Source of the DNA: Gymnopus androsaceus JB14
Lineage: Eukaryota > Basidiomycota > Agaricomycetes > Agaricales > Omphalotaceae
Length of the DNA stretch: 64,000 bases
Direction of reading: 5' to 3'
Assembly: GCA_009733575.1 (NCBI GenBank)
Contig: ML769480.1
Span: forward strand, 1 to 64,000
A model generated the notes under the pieces. The model ran no database searches. It was not told where the DNA came from and saw nothing but the letters and a program-made list of their open reading frames with translations. Shown in pieces: positions 33,002-43,800 of this stretch. The first letter of the stretch is position 1. Each line of letters opens with the position of its first letter. The position numbers were made by a program, and so were the translations under genes.

Positions 33002-33344
33002 CATCAGGAAAAATGGTCTGGGCCAGGGATAGCCTAGGGAACCTAAGCCTCCTGGGTTACAGGGGCTGGACTTGGGATGGCCTAGGCAGGCTGCAGCCTA
33101 GGCCTCCTAGGTTACCTAGGACTACCTCAGGCTGCCTGAGGTTTCCCCAGGTTTCCTCCAGGTTTCCTCAGGTTTTCTCAGGTGACTTAGGTTACTTCAG
33201 GTTGTCAAAAGTCTACCCCCTAATTCCTAGGTCATCCTAAAGGAACCTAGGCAACCTAGGTGGCCTAGGAGACCTAGTAGGTGTCTTTGAGTTATCTTGA
33301 GGTTAACTTCAGGCCATCCAAGGCCCAAACAGTTTTTCCTGATG
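33002..33344. mobile_element. Foldback element of the CATCAGG/CCTAGG family, third large copy
   Basis: The ends CATCAGGAAAAATGGTCTGG and CATCAGGAAAAACTGTTTGG face each other. The interior is full of CCTAGG, GGTTACCTAGG and TTTCCTCAGG units, but pairs less perfectly than at 25438. Flanked by AA on both sides. Confidence 0.82.
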
Positions 33345-34120
33345 AAGCCTGAATTCAACTTATTTGAATTTTGGAAAGCTACATAACATTACTAAGAATA
33401 AGAAACTTGAAAGAAGAAATGTATGGATTCTGAACTTCTCTAAAGATTTCCGCACTGATTGTTCCGAGGTATAACATGCCTTCCATTCAGCATCAATAGA
33501 ATTCGGAATAGAAAATATGTACCTTTTATTGCTGTATGGGCCTAAGACCCTAATATGCACTCAGTAGTACAATCAGATGTAGGATAAAAGAAAGCTGTAA
33601 AATGCTTGAAGATCTGAAAGAATGAGACTCTTTCTTGAAGGAAGTGGTAAGATGGTCTTCAATCTGCATTTGGTCTTGGCTTACCTACCATGATTTTATG
33701 CTTTGACTTCTCACAGATATTCCAGTCCATATCAAGTCCGAATACCTTATAGGTTTCATATCATGGTTTCAACATTAGTTTCTTAGTTATGTTTACTTAG
33801 TTGACATTAATTTTCTGGTTAAATACTTCATAGTTACATCCAAATAGAGAACAGTTTTTTGATTCTTTACTTCCATCTTTGACCCAACTCTATGCCAAAA
33901 TCCTTGCATTCAACACTCTTCCATTGAGTCTGAGTTGACTGATTACTTTACAGCTGTTTTCAGTCAAAGGAAGCCTGTGTAGACAAGCTAGCATGAAATG
34001 GTAGCAAAATGTAAGGAAAGAGACTCATATGCAAATGTAAACTCAAATTGAGCCAGACTTGGCAACCTGACCGTTTCTTGAACTAAAAATTGGTACATTG
34101 GGTCAGTATATCATGATATG
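33345..34120. other. Intergenic AT-rich DNA
   Basis: About 780 bp without a recognised gene. It lies downstream of the NACHT pseudogene and could include its decayed 3' end. Confidence 0.4.
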
Positions 34121-36454
34121 TCAGGCTCGAACAAAGGAGGCAGAAATTCTTCGAGAAGAAGGTAGTGTTCCCACAAGTTGGAACATATTCATGAATTTCT
34201 GCATTGGGGCATGATTATGGTAATCTATAGGCCCCAAATCGCCCAAATCATCCAAAAAAGATCCAGATAACTGTCTCTCAGGCTGGTGCTGTATACATAT
34301 TTCTTGAACAACACTGAAAAATTGGTCATGCAGTGATTGAAATTCAATTGCTAAACCAACATTCTTTTTTCCGGGGATATATCTGGAAACGGAGGTATAC
34401 AGGTAGATAAGGGGATTGTCCTGCCTTTTCCATTCTTGACCACACATCGAGCAGGAAAACATCCTCATAATTGGGAACCATTAGAGCAGCATATAATCCA
34501 TATTTGAGTGGGGTAAGTAAAGTTTCCTGGATCCTGTATTTTTCCCAAGATTTTTCCGAAATTGTAAGGCAAAATCCTGAAGTTAGGATTTCAAAAATCT
34601 GTTTCCCATTGCTGATATACTTTGATAGATCGGGGGGGAAATTAGAGCTATATTCTAGAATCAATATGACATAATAAAATACTCACCTTGAACTGCCTCC
34701 AAATCTCTATTAATTGCTTGAAAAAGTAACAGAGAGCATGAAGAACCTTGGCAATTGAATCCCCAAAATAGTTCCTAGAGGGACCAATACAGGTCCAGAC
34801 ATGCAAGGTTGCAAAATCATATATATTATGTACATCAAGCTCACCAACTAACTCCAGGGTTAGGGATGAGTGTTTACAGTGATACATCCAGAATCTGGTT
34901 GTATATTGAATCCACCAATCATCATCCGAAATTATTCTATGTTCTTCTGTAAAATTAAAAGCCTCAATTTTCTCAAACAATGGAGAGCAACATGACTGTG
35001 ATAATCTGCTAGGTTGGATAGAAAATCTTTTGATCGATATTTGATCTTGTAGATATTCAGCAAATGATGTATGAGAGAACCGGAAATGAGATTCAATGGG
35101 AGAGGGATCTTGGAAGACTGAATGAAGCCCAAATAGCCTGCATGGAGCACTCCTTGTAAATACCTAAAATATCTGTAAAAGATTCTGAGTAAATCTGAAG
35201 GTGACATTTAAGCAACAAGGATTGTTCCCAGAATCTGTAGAAGTTGCTTGGTATTTTTGTTTGTTGAAAGGATCTGACTTGTATAGTGCATCCAATTCTG
35301 CAAATGGCATCTCAGTCATCATCATTGTCAACTATGACGTTCTTCCAAGGATGATATCAAGCGGTCTGCAGGAACTGAGAAGTCATCATTGACATATTTC
35401 AAGTGCTGTTGCAGCATATATGAACTGCCCGGATGATCTCTTAACAAGCTCCCAAATCTGGTCATTAGTTGGCCAAGGTCGAGGGACATGCTCCATTGAG
35501 GCAGCATGATCTTTCAATATTTGTTGGAATCTATCTTCCAGAAATCTTTGGATTTCCTATATGTTTGACCAGAATTATCCAGTGCCAACAAATGACAAAT
35601 TGGTCTAAATATAAGCGCCTCAAATGTCTCCCGGATACGTGGCTCTGGTCTACTGGAAACAAGAATTTTGAAAGGCAGTGCATATTTCACTATCCATCTG
35701 CAAGGATTGATAGAATGCGCTGCTGATCATGACTATTGGAGCACTCATCCAATCCATCAATGATCATCAGATAAGTCTTAGATACAGTGTGTCCATGGAA
35801 AACATGCAATTCATGGAGAACTTGCGATCTCATAGATGGATAAAGAATCAGCTCTTTGAACTGAATATCAATAGATGATGTGAGGATGTGAGGTCTGCCA
35901 AGGATTGCAGTGTTAATGAGACCAGCAAGTTCCGGTATGGTGAAAGCCAGCTGAAAAGCAATTGTGGTGAACAGGTTGCGAGGGGTATTCCGTGAAGGAT
36001 CGCTGCGCCAGAAAAAGAATGATGCAGCCAGTGTCTTATTGCCAGCACGGCGCTCAGCTAATGTTTGAGCAATTGCAGACTTTCCTGCCCCTGCTGATCC
36101 ATACAACCAGTAAACAGGTCGAGCCTCATCCCCTGATGCATTTAATCCAGATGAAGCCCAATCTCCGAGAGATTGTAAAGCTTTTTCTCGGGTTCCTGGG
36201 TGACATTGCGGAGGAGGATAACGGGCCTCTGCATCATGTAAAGCTGATTGTGATATTTCATTGTATAACCAAGAAAGGCCTAAAAGTTGGAAAGTTAATG
36301 GAAGTGTGGAGATTCAGCACTGAGCCCAACGCGCACCTTGATATTTGACCCCTCCTTCTACTGTGACAATGTCTCGACCAGCAACTTGGAATTTTCCTCC
36401 AGAGATGGAGAATCTTTGAGAATTTTGAAACATGTGGAGGTTAGAGCTGCTCAT
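34121..36454 (-). pseudogene. NACHT-domain NTPase (fungal NLR-like), decayed
   Basis: Start ATG at 36454 (MSSSNLHMFQNSQRFSISGG), the N-terminal signature I recall for many mushroom NACHT proteins. Then LHDAEARYPPPQCHPGTREK near 36220 and Walker A VYWLYGSAGAGKS near 36100. NACHT segments TPRNLFTTIAFQLAFTIPEL and Walker B TYLMIIDGLDEC near 35760 follow, then LVSSRPEPRIRETF near 35640. Further on are FSPxxL-like and IPLPLNLISGSLIHHLL near 35090 and ADYHSHVALHCL near 35010. The frame shifts near 35570 (between DNSGQTY and IQRFLEDRFQQILKDHAASM) and again near 35400 (between TAL and KYVNDDFSVPADRL), so no full protein can be made. Fungal NACHT proteins act in non-self recognition and programmed cell death. 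About 750 residues were encoded originally. Confidence 0.78.
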
Positions 36455-36768
36455 GGCAAGAGAAGAGAAGACGACGCCCAACGCAAACAGCTGTTGAATG
36501 ACTTTAGGTAAGCGAGTCTTGGCGCTGGTCCATTGGCTCAAGTATCGCATGGTTACTTCAATTCATTGTAACCACGAAAGCACGATTTACTACCAGCATA
36601 TTACCTCCAACCCCACTGGCACATCTGATTGGAATTGTCATTCTACCGCCCACTCCTCCGCCGACTCGATCTCAAGTAACTTCGCTTCTACTGATTGCGC
36701 AATGTCTACTTATCATGCAAGCCTTTGATTCAACTATGACATGGTCGTCTACACCTTCAATCTACTAC

Positions 36769-38026
36769 TTAATCATCTATTATCCGCGCTATCAGCTTCC
36801 CCGACATCTCCAAAAGCAGAAGCTTTTCAGTGAGTAACCCGACAATTGGAACTGGGTCAATGGCTCTTCTCCTGAATATCCTAATGTCCACCGTTTCGAT
36901 TAATGCGAATTCTGATTTCTGCAGCAGCGTATCAATCGCAGACCATGAATCCCACTCACTGGGGAGACCCCGAATGTCTAGATCGATGTTCAAACGCATT
37001 TTCCTTCCTGGTTCAGAAGAGGTTGGAAAAGCGCGTGCATTACAGGAATAAGTTCGGATGAATTCATTCTCCGGCGATTGCCCAGATGTAGGATAGACAG
37101 GTTCGGTGTGTATTGAAGGTAGTTGTCCAAGTCTAGAAAAGTGAGTCAAGTTTAGAAGCGACAGAGATGCAAACAGATCACGGGGAACTTTCATATCCGT
37201 AAACTCCAATACTCTGAGATTCCTCCCAGCAACTTGCAACAGGTCGGTAAATTTTGACGGTAGTAGCAGAAAATCAAGGTTCACGCGCAACAACTGTAAA
37301 GTATCGATTTGGAAAGGACATCCGTCCTCTTTAAACCAAGTCAAGAATAGACCAATGCCGTAATCGAGTTTCAATTGCTCGAGTGGTATAGACCGCGGTA
37401 CTGGATGATTAGTCCCCTCCAGATTGGAACCCGAATCGGAATATTCGGGCCATTCACGGAAAAAAACAGCAGCATCCAGTATCTTTAGGTGAGCGGCATG
37501 GCTCAACAGAGACGCTAGTTCAGCGAACGTATCGATGAGAAATGGCTCGAGGAAAGAGATCCGAGTGAGTGACTTCGTGAACAGTTCAGCGAATGCCGAT
37601 CTGAGAAAAGGTGGGAGGGCGGTCCAACGAATTTCACAGAACAATAGATTGTTCACGTTGGAAAGCCGTTGAAGGACACTGGCTGCAGCGGTATACCATA
37701 CTTCAGGCTGGCCAGGTTCACCAAACCGCCAAAGTTCCAGGGACTGGACTGAGGAAGCTAGATAGGGTTTTGCAGCGAACAAGCAACCAAGATGCGCTGT
37801 GGTCTCACGATAAGTGGATACCCGCATCGCCCAGACTTCATGATCTGCGGTGGACTTGGGCAATTCGAGAACGATTTTTCGGAAAATACCACGTTGAGAA
37901 GCATGAACCCAGGCTCTTCCAACGAGCGCGCAGTTCAAAAGAGTTTCCCTATCAGAGTAGAGGTTTTCGAGAATGCAGTCTACGAGTTCGTTCGGTATGC
38001 GTTTCGTTCGGTATGCGTTTCTCCAT
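36769..38026 (-). pseudogene. F-box/LRR-type gene (copy D), frame broken by a 16 bp tandem duplication
   Basis: Start ATG at 38026 (MEKRIPNE). The next bases repeat 16 nt (37987-38002 and 38003-38018), shifting the frame so that translation from this ATG stops early. With one unit, the protein would run RIPNELVDCIL into LLNCALVGRAWVHASQRGIF and stay open to the stop at 36769, about 410 residues. That body includes leucine-rich segments (VLQRLSNVNNLLFCEIRW, FAELASLLSHAAHLKILD, SLLNLTHFSRLGQLPSIH, SEFALIETVDIRIF). The large open frame and CpG content suggest recent loss, or use of a later start that omits half the F-box. Parent-like relative of copies A and B. Confidence 0.82.
37987..38018. repeat. 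16 bp tandem duplication in the F-box start region
   Basis: Two exact copies of TTCGTTCGGTATGCGT. The paralogue at 23.5 kb has only one equivalent unit, so the duplication is derived. Confidence 0.95.
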
Positions 38027-38272
38027 GATGCCGGCAGGAAGGAACAATTTCGACGCCCGTCTAGCTTCGCATCGTGCGTTGATCTTTGACTCGTCTATAA
38101 ATTTCGGGCTCTGACTTGGAATCGGACGGTCTGCGATTTCGATAGACGAGACGGCCTTCGATTGGAACAGTAATAATAGATATCCACCTTTTAATGCATT
38201 TTTTTTTGTATAGACATTAACAAGAGAGTAAGTCCTGCAAGATATTTCCACCAAACTGGAGCCCGACCCAAT

Positions 38273-39517
38273 CTAATTATTCACTATCTGCACTCTCAGC
38301 TTCCCTGATGTCTCCAAAAATGGAAGCTTCCCTCTGAGTAGCTGCCTAGCGCCATCGGGAATCTCTGGAGATCCCAGATGTGCACTGAGCTTGAAATACA
38401 CTGTTTCAAGTAAAGCAAACTCTGTTTTCTGAAGTAGCGCATCAATCGCAGACCATGGTTCCCAATGATGCGGCTTCAATGGGTCAGAATGCTTAATGAG
38501 CAGACTAATGGTCAAATGTTGTAGAGGGGATGGATTTCCATCCGGATTTAGGAGAGGCTTGAAAAGCGATTGGATCCAGGCAATGGGATTGTCCAAGTTT
38601 GGTTCATAAGAACTCATCAAGGATAAGCTGCGCAAGTTTGGGGTATATCCAAGGTGATCCAGTTTGGTATGTGAGTCTGCGAGAACGGTAAGTTTGAGTG
38701 ATAACATATGGTTTGTATGCGTACCTTCATATGGACGTGCCCGCTGCAACTTCAACTCTCGAAGATTGGTGCCACAGTACTGCAAAGTCACCATATCTAC
38801 CTGGGTGGTGATCTCCAACGAATTCAGATGGCGTACTTCGAAGGGGCACCAGTCTTGTTGGAACCAAGTCATGAAGGGACAAAAGCTGTTTGTGAGCCGT
38901 AAGTCACTAAGCTGTATACGCCGAGGTTTTGTTTCTGACTCGGGGAGCGAATTTGGCACTGTCCGGTTACTGCAAGTCACATTGACATCCAGCACCTTCA
39001 AGTTCTTCATATCACTGAGAAGAGATGCCAGTTCCGCAAATGTGAGGATGTCAAAGTGAATGGCAGAGAACTGAGTTACTGAAGAAGCCTTGCATATTTC
39101 AGTCAAGGCAGCCTTCAGCAAAGGAGGCAGACTGTTCCATCTGACGAAATGGAATATTAGCTTCTTCACTTCAGAGAGTCGTTGAACGAGGCTGGCTGTA
39201 GCAGTATACACTTCATGCATGGCAGTGACAAGGTGGTATCGTGGAAACAATGTAAGTTCCAGTGACTGAACATAAGATGCCAGATAAGGTTTTTTCGAGA
39301 ATAATGCATCCAAACGCATAGTGGCTTTCAGATATGCATCCATGAGGGTCTGGACCGAGGGCAATTTGAGAACGATTTCTCGGAAGATACCACGCTGTGA
39401 GGAGCGAACCCAGGCACTTCCAACAAGTGCACAGTTGAGAAGTGTATCTCTGTCAAAGTAGAGATTCTCGAGGATGCAGTCTACAAGTTCATTGGGTATA
39501 TGTCTCTCCATCATCAT
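38273..39517 (-). CDS. F-box/LRR-type protein, intact copy (copy E)
   Basis: Intronless frame from ATG at 39517 (MMMERHIPNELVDCILENLY) to TAG at 38273-38275, 414 residues. An F-box-like region occupies about residues 4-50 (IPNELVDCILENLYFDRDTL, LLNCALVGSAWVRSSQRGIF). Irregular leucine-rich segments follow, such as LASYVQSLELTLFPRY, LASLLSDMKNLKVLDV, VRHLNSLEITTQVD and YTPNLRSLSLMSS. The C-terminus reads RQLLRGKLPFLETSGKLRVQ. F-box proteins link substrates to SCF ubiquitin ligases; agaricomycetes have large fast-evolving sets with unknown targets. It is the only one of six copies in the window with an unbroken F-box-to-end frame. An upstream in-frame GTG is not expected to be used. It lies between broken copies D and F. 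Confidence 0.78.
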   Translation of the reverse strand: MMMERHIPNELVDCILENLYFDRDTLLNCALVGSAWVRSSQRGIFREIVLKLPSVQTLMDAYLKATMRLDALFSKKPYLASYVQSLELTLFPRYHLVTAMHEVYTATASLVQRLSEVKKLIFHFVRWNSLPPLLKAALTEICKASSVTQFSAIHFDILTFAELASLLSDMKNLKVLDVNVTCSNRTVPNSLPESETKPRRIQLSDLRLTNSFCPFMTWFQQDWCPFEVRHLNSLEITTQVDMVTLQYCGTNLRELKLQRARPYEGTHTNHMLSLKLTVLADSHTKLDHLGYTPNLRSLSLMSSYEPNLDNPIAWIQSLFKPLLNPDGNPSPLQHLTISLLIKHSDPLKPHHWEPWSAIDALLQKTEFALLETVYFKLSAHLGSPEIPDGARQLLRGKLPFLETSGKLRVQIVNN

Positions 39518-39781
39518 GATGGTAGGAAGAAACAATTTTAACGCCCATCCAATGTCAACCTGCGTCGGCACGACGCGTTCGGATGCTGTTCTCTTTTTCT
39601 CTACCCGTAATGAGATTCCCTGGTCTATAATTTTGGCTCAGTACTGACTTGGAATCGGACAATTTGTGATCTTGACAGACGAGATGGCTACAGTATTGGT
39701 GGACAATCAATATCCACCTTCAATGCATTTTTTCCTACAGACAAGAGAGAGTCCCGCAAGATATCTAGAGCCCGGCCCAAT

Positions 39782-41049
39782 CTATTTGTCCACTATCTGC
39801 ACTGTCAGTCTCCCCAATGTCTCCAAAAACGGAAGCTTCCCTCTGAGCAACTGCCTAACGCCATCGGGAATCTTTGGAGATCCCAGATGTGCCTTTAACT
39901 TGAAATCCACCGTTTCAAGTAAGGCAAACTCTGGTTTCTGAAGCAGCCCATCAATCGCAGACCATTGCTCCCAACCTGCTTTTTTCAATGCGTCAACATG
40001 TATCCTAATAGACATGATCAAACGCTGTAGAGAAAGGTGTCTTCCTTGCTGGTTCAGGAAAGACCAAAAGAGAGCCTGGATCATGGATACAGGTGTCCAT
40101 GAAACTGACTGGTAGAGATTGTCTAGATGTAAGATGCGTAGATTGGGTGTGTATTCAAGAAAGTTGTTCGAATCTATGAGAGGCGAAGTTACGGTAAGCA
40201 TAAGCGATAGAAAATGAATAAACACAACGCACCAACAGATAGCAACTTTATCAGGTGCAACTCTTTGAGATTTTTGCCAACGTACTGCACTAGACCTATC
40301 TTTTCTGCAAAGGCAGAACCGCGCACACCAAGATGTAACACCTGTAAGTTCCGCACTTCGAAAGGGCACAAATCCCATTGAAACCAAGCGCGGAATTCAC
40401 GAATGTGGCGCTCAAGTTTTAATTCGTGGAGCTCTATTATTATGGACGATTGGCTTCTGCTGTATCTGACTTGAGGATACCAGAGCCTGGTAACCTTGGA
40501 TCGCTCACACATGCAGATGATTCCAATACCTTCAAATGAGTAGTGTAACACAACAAAGATACCAGTTCAGTGAATGTATGGATGAAACACTCGGTGATTG
40601 AGACCTGAGTCAGAGAAGGAACCCTAAACAGGTCAGTCACGGCCACCTTCAGCGAAGGAGATAGCCTGTCCCAGTGGACGTCGAAGAAAGATAGTTTGTT
40701 CACGTTAGAGATTCGTCGAACTACGTTGGCTGTAGCAGTTTGCATATTGCAAGCTTCCTGGTGGACGAAATTGAACCATCAAAGTTCTAGAGACCGAACA
40801 TACGATGCGAGATAAGGCTTTCGGAAAACAATGCATCGAGGCGCCCTATGGTCTTGAGAACAGCCTCGCTTAGTCTATATCATGCGCAGAAGGAAGCTCG
40901 AGGGCGATTTCTCGGAATATGCCGCGTTGTGAGTGAGCCCAGGCTCTTCCGACCAGTGCGCAGTTGAGAAGCGTAGCTTTATCAAAGTAGAGATAGTCGA
41001 GAATGTCGTCTACGAGTTCGTTGAGAATGTAATCAATTTTGGACGTCAT
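39782..41049 (-). pseudogene. F-box/LRR-type gene (copy F), several frame breaks
   Basis: Start at 41049 (MTSKIDYILNELVDDILDYL), F-box region LLNCALVGRAWAHSQRGIF, then a stop at HDID near 40875. Later parts continue in other frames: LKTIGRLDALFSES, KPYLASYVRSLEL followed by a stop, VRRISNVNKLSFFDVHWDRL near 40690, FTELVSLLCYTTHLKVLE near 40550, and YTPNLRILHLDNLY with SEFALLETVDFKL-like ending QLLRGKLPFLETLG to a stop at 39782. At least three frame breaks. It shares the ending of copies C and E. Confidence 0.82.
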
Positions 41050-41067
41050 ACGTCAGAAATATCCAAC

Positions 41068-41117
41068 CATACCTTAGTCGGAATATCCAACCATACCTTA
41101 GTCGGAATATCAGCAGC
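41068..41117. repeat. 24 bp tandem repeat, two copies
   Basis: ATATCCAACCATACCTTAGTC plus three bases occurs twice, with a third partial copy, just upstream of F-box copy F. Confidence 0.9.
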
Positions 41118-43704
41118 AACCTAATTATAGTCCCAGTTCGTTCGATTTCCAAGCAACTTCACCTTTGGAGCGAGTCCGCAAGGTATCTGCTGGAAGAAAT
41201 GACGGTAATCGACCTCCAGCAGTGAAGATTCTTCTTCCAAATACTCGCAGCCTGCACACGACTCCCAACAACTTTTTCCTGTTTCACCTCATATTCACAG
41301 TCGTTTCCGGCGCCGCTCGAATGCCACTACGTCCTCGAGGGATGATGTCAACAATTCGTTTGGATATGAGTGATTTCGAGGATCCTAGAGAGATTTTCGC
41401 AAGAGGGAATGCCAGAGATTCGTTCGATTCGAACATTTACAATAAATGCTCCAGATGGGGACGAGGATTTAACAAAGGCTCTGGTTCTGCGCTGAGGGAT
41501 TCCTGTCAGTCGGGTCCCATCCATGCTCACACCGGAAGACCATCAATTCTAGAATCTGTCGTCCAATTTCGACTCAGAGTGATGGTTCCACATACTGCCT
41601 CCTGCCCACCAGCCACAAGCTCATCCTCTCGACGCTAATCACGAAGTCATGCATGATTAATGGCTAGGCCTTGGTGTACACATTACGGATCATTGGTTTT
41701 TCGTTGGGCTGGTCTAGCGGGCGGGGCTAAAGCAAGGCTGGAATGTCGACAAAGACAGAAGCCACAGGAAAGAAGCAGCTTCGTATCAGGTATGCCTCTG
41801 TCCGCGTTTCTGCCAATGGTTGCTCACTAGCAACCTTTTCTTTCTTTCTAGGGATCAAATACGCGCTTTTGATCGTTCACCCAACCGCTTCTTACACCCA
41901 ACCACTGTAATCCCTCAAGTGCTTTGACAGCTTTTGCTCTATCTTTATACAGATATGGCTTAGCTCCTCTCGCGGTGCATCACTATGCCAGAAGAGGAGG
42001 AAAGCCCAAGTAGTCCAAGGGATCGGGTCAAAGGTTCCGGGGTTTCTGTGAGGAGACCGATGTGAAGGAGCTCTAGTCAAGGCTGAATTCTAGTCGGATG
42101 TCGTGACGGGTCCCACTCCAAACCGGAGGACTCAGGAGGAAGATGGGATGCTATCGGCCGCACCTGCCTACTGTAAGATCGCAATCCGACTTTGAAGTGC
42201 TTTTTCAATTGGCATTCGTGTGCATGGGGATGCGGCGCGCGCGGTCGGGGCGTTCTTCAAGTGCACTCCCGTTTGGTTTGGATATGCGTACACATACGCA
42301 ACAGACCTGTTATTTTCAGCGGGAGTGTAAAATTCCATGCCAAAAGGCTACATCTCTTCTGCCTCGCTTATGACTGCAACCTCCCCTCCATTTCAAGAAT
42401 CGTGTCCAATGATTATGACCTGACAATCAGACTCCAGGGACGCGTGTATCTCCCCTCCAACGACAACTCCTTCTAAAATCTAAAGGAGCTGAATGAGAAG
42501 AAAGATCAGGGGGAGGAAAAGTCGAGAGAGTAGAACAATGATTCGGTTGTCCCTTGAGGACCTGGCGATGAAAAACTCGAAGGAGGAGCTGAATAAATCG
42601 AAGACGGACTGAAACGAAACGAATGAAAACGCGGCTCCGCGCTCTGGCTTTACAGTATATACAGATCAGGTACTATGTACACACACCCAACGGATCGTCG
42701 GTGTATATTCGAGTCTGCCTTGGGAGACTAGGTATGCTTTACGCTGTTCGTGACGATTTCTGCCAACTTACTGACAAGGTTTTTCTTTCCTATCTTTCTT
42801 TCTAGGAATACGGCTCGGTCTTTTGGCGTGGCTGGATCGTTACACCAAACATTTTGTTTCTGACTGGATATCGATAATTTGCCTTTCAAGTTTACGTCTG
42901 TCCTTCCGACATCTTTGTCTTAAAAAAACGCGAATTTGCATGCTACGCACTCGAGACTGGATCTGTGACTATACTCAACTACTAGAGCACTCGCTACCCC
43001 TCGAGTACGTGGAGGGGCAAGATGTCCTTGGGTTTGGATTACAAACCGAAAAGCCCAGTTTTCTATTTGTTAATGGATTCTGCTTCTCACCTTATTGGAC
43101 CTTGGTCTTTCCCTTTCTTTCCATCATTATTATCTTGCAAATAGGATTGGACAGGACTCGGATTGGGGCTCGGACAACTTACAGCCTCTCGCGAATCCGG
43201 ACTTTCTACTGGGAGATCTTATGGCACGATTATGTGGAAGTTGAAAAAAAGCTTGCCATTGGATGGGCGGGATATGCGGTCGCTGGGGGCGCAGATAAAG
43301 CGCCTCCGAGATGACCGACACCAATCGGTAAAGCGGCACAGAAGTTTGAATTCCACAAACAACTGTAATCGTTGATAGTCATAAACAAGCTTTACTTTAC
43401 TAGGTATGCCCGACTCTCCTCCATTCATTCATCATCCAATAACGTTTGGACCAGTCTCAGTGCTCTAACTTTAGACTCCGATCTCCCTGGATTGACCAAA
43501 CCGGGCACAGCTTTGAACGCCGATGAACAAAACGAAACGCGAAGAGCTACCCAATGAGGTTCATACTGTATAGCCTCAAGCCAATGTAATGGCCCGGGTG
43601 CTATGATTGGTGGCGGCATTGTCCCACAGCTTTCAGCGTTTTGAACGTTGAACTTGAAGGTAACGGCAGAAGATGAAGGGACGGTGCTTCAGACGTTTCA
43701 AGAG
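41118..43704. other. 2.6 kb region without a recognised gene
   Basis: Plus-strand frames at 41165-41638 and 42823-43314 are open, but neither resembles a family I know and neither has convincing codon patterns. Two segments (about 41789-41852 and 42728-42807) are similar: each starts AGGTATGC, contains TTTCTGCCAA and ends in a pyrimidine tract TTTCTTTCTAGG. They look like duplicated introns, suggesting decayed gene copies. CCTCGAG/CTCGAGG and other restriction-like motifs near 41330 and 42990 are not significant. Confidence 0.4.
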
Positions 43705-43712
43705 TATAAAAA
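43705..43712 (+). promoter_or_regulatory. TATA box of ferritin-like gene
   Basis: TATAAAAA lies 96 bp upstream of the start codon, at a usual distance for fungal genes. It is followed by a pyrimidine-rich stretch (CTTCTTCTTTTCCCTTTTCTT) ahead of the ATG. Confidence 0.6.
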
Positions 43713-43800
43713 CCACTGTATCCAGTCTTGTGGAAGATCAGTATCCTTCTTCTTTTCCCTTTTCTTTCGGGTTTTTATTCTTTTACGACCACCCAAGACG

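Noticed and set aside
41165..41638. 157-codon open frame
   Set aside because: No recognisable domain and biased, Arg/Ser-rich composition; insufficient to call a gene.
42823..43314. 163-codon open frame
   Set aside because: No start context, family resemblance or supporting introns; cysteine/aromatic-rich composition looks like chance reading of non-coding DNA.
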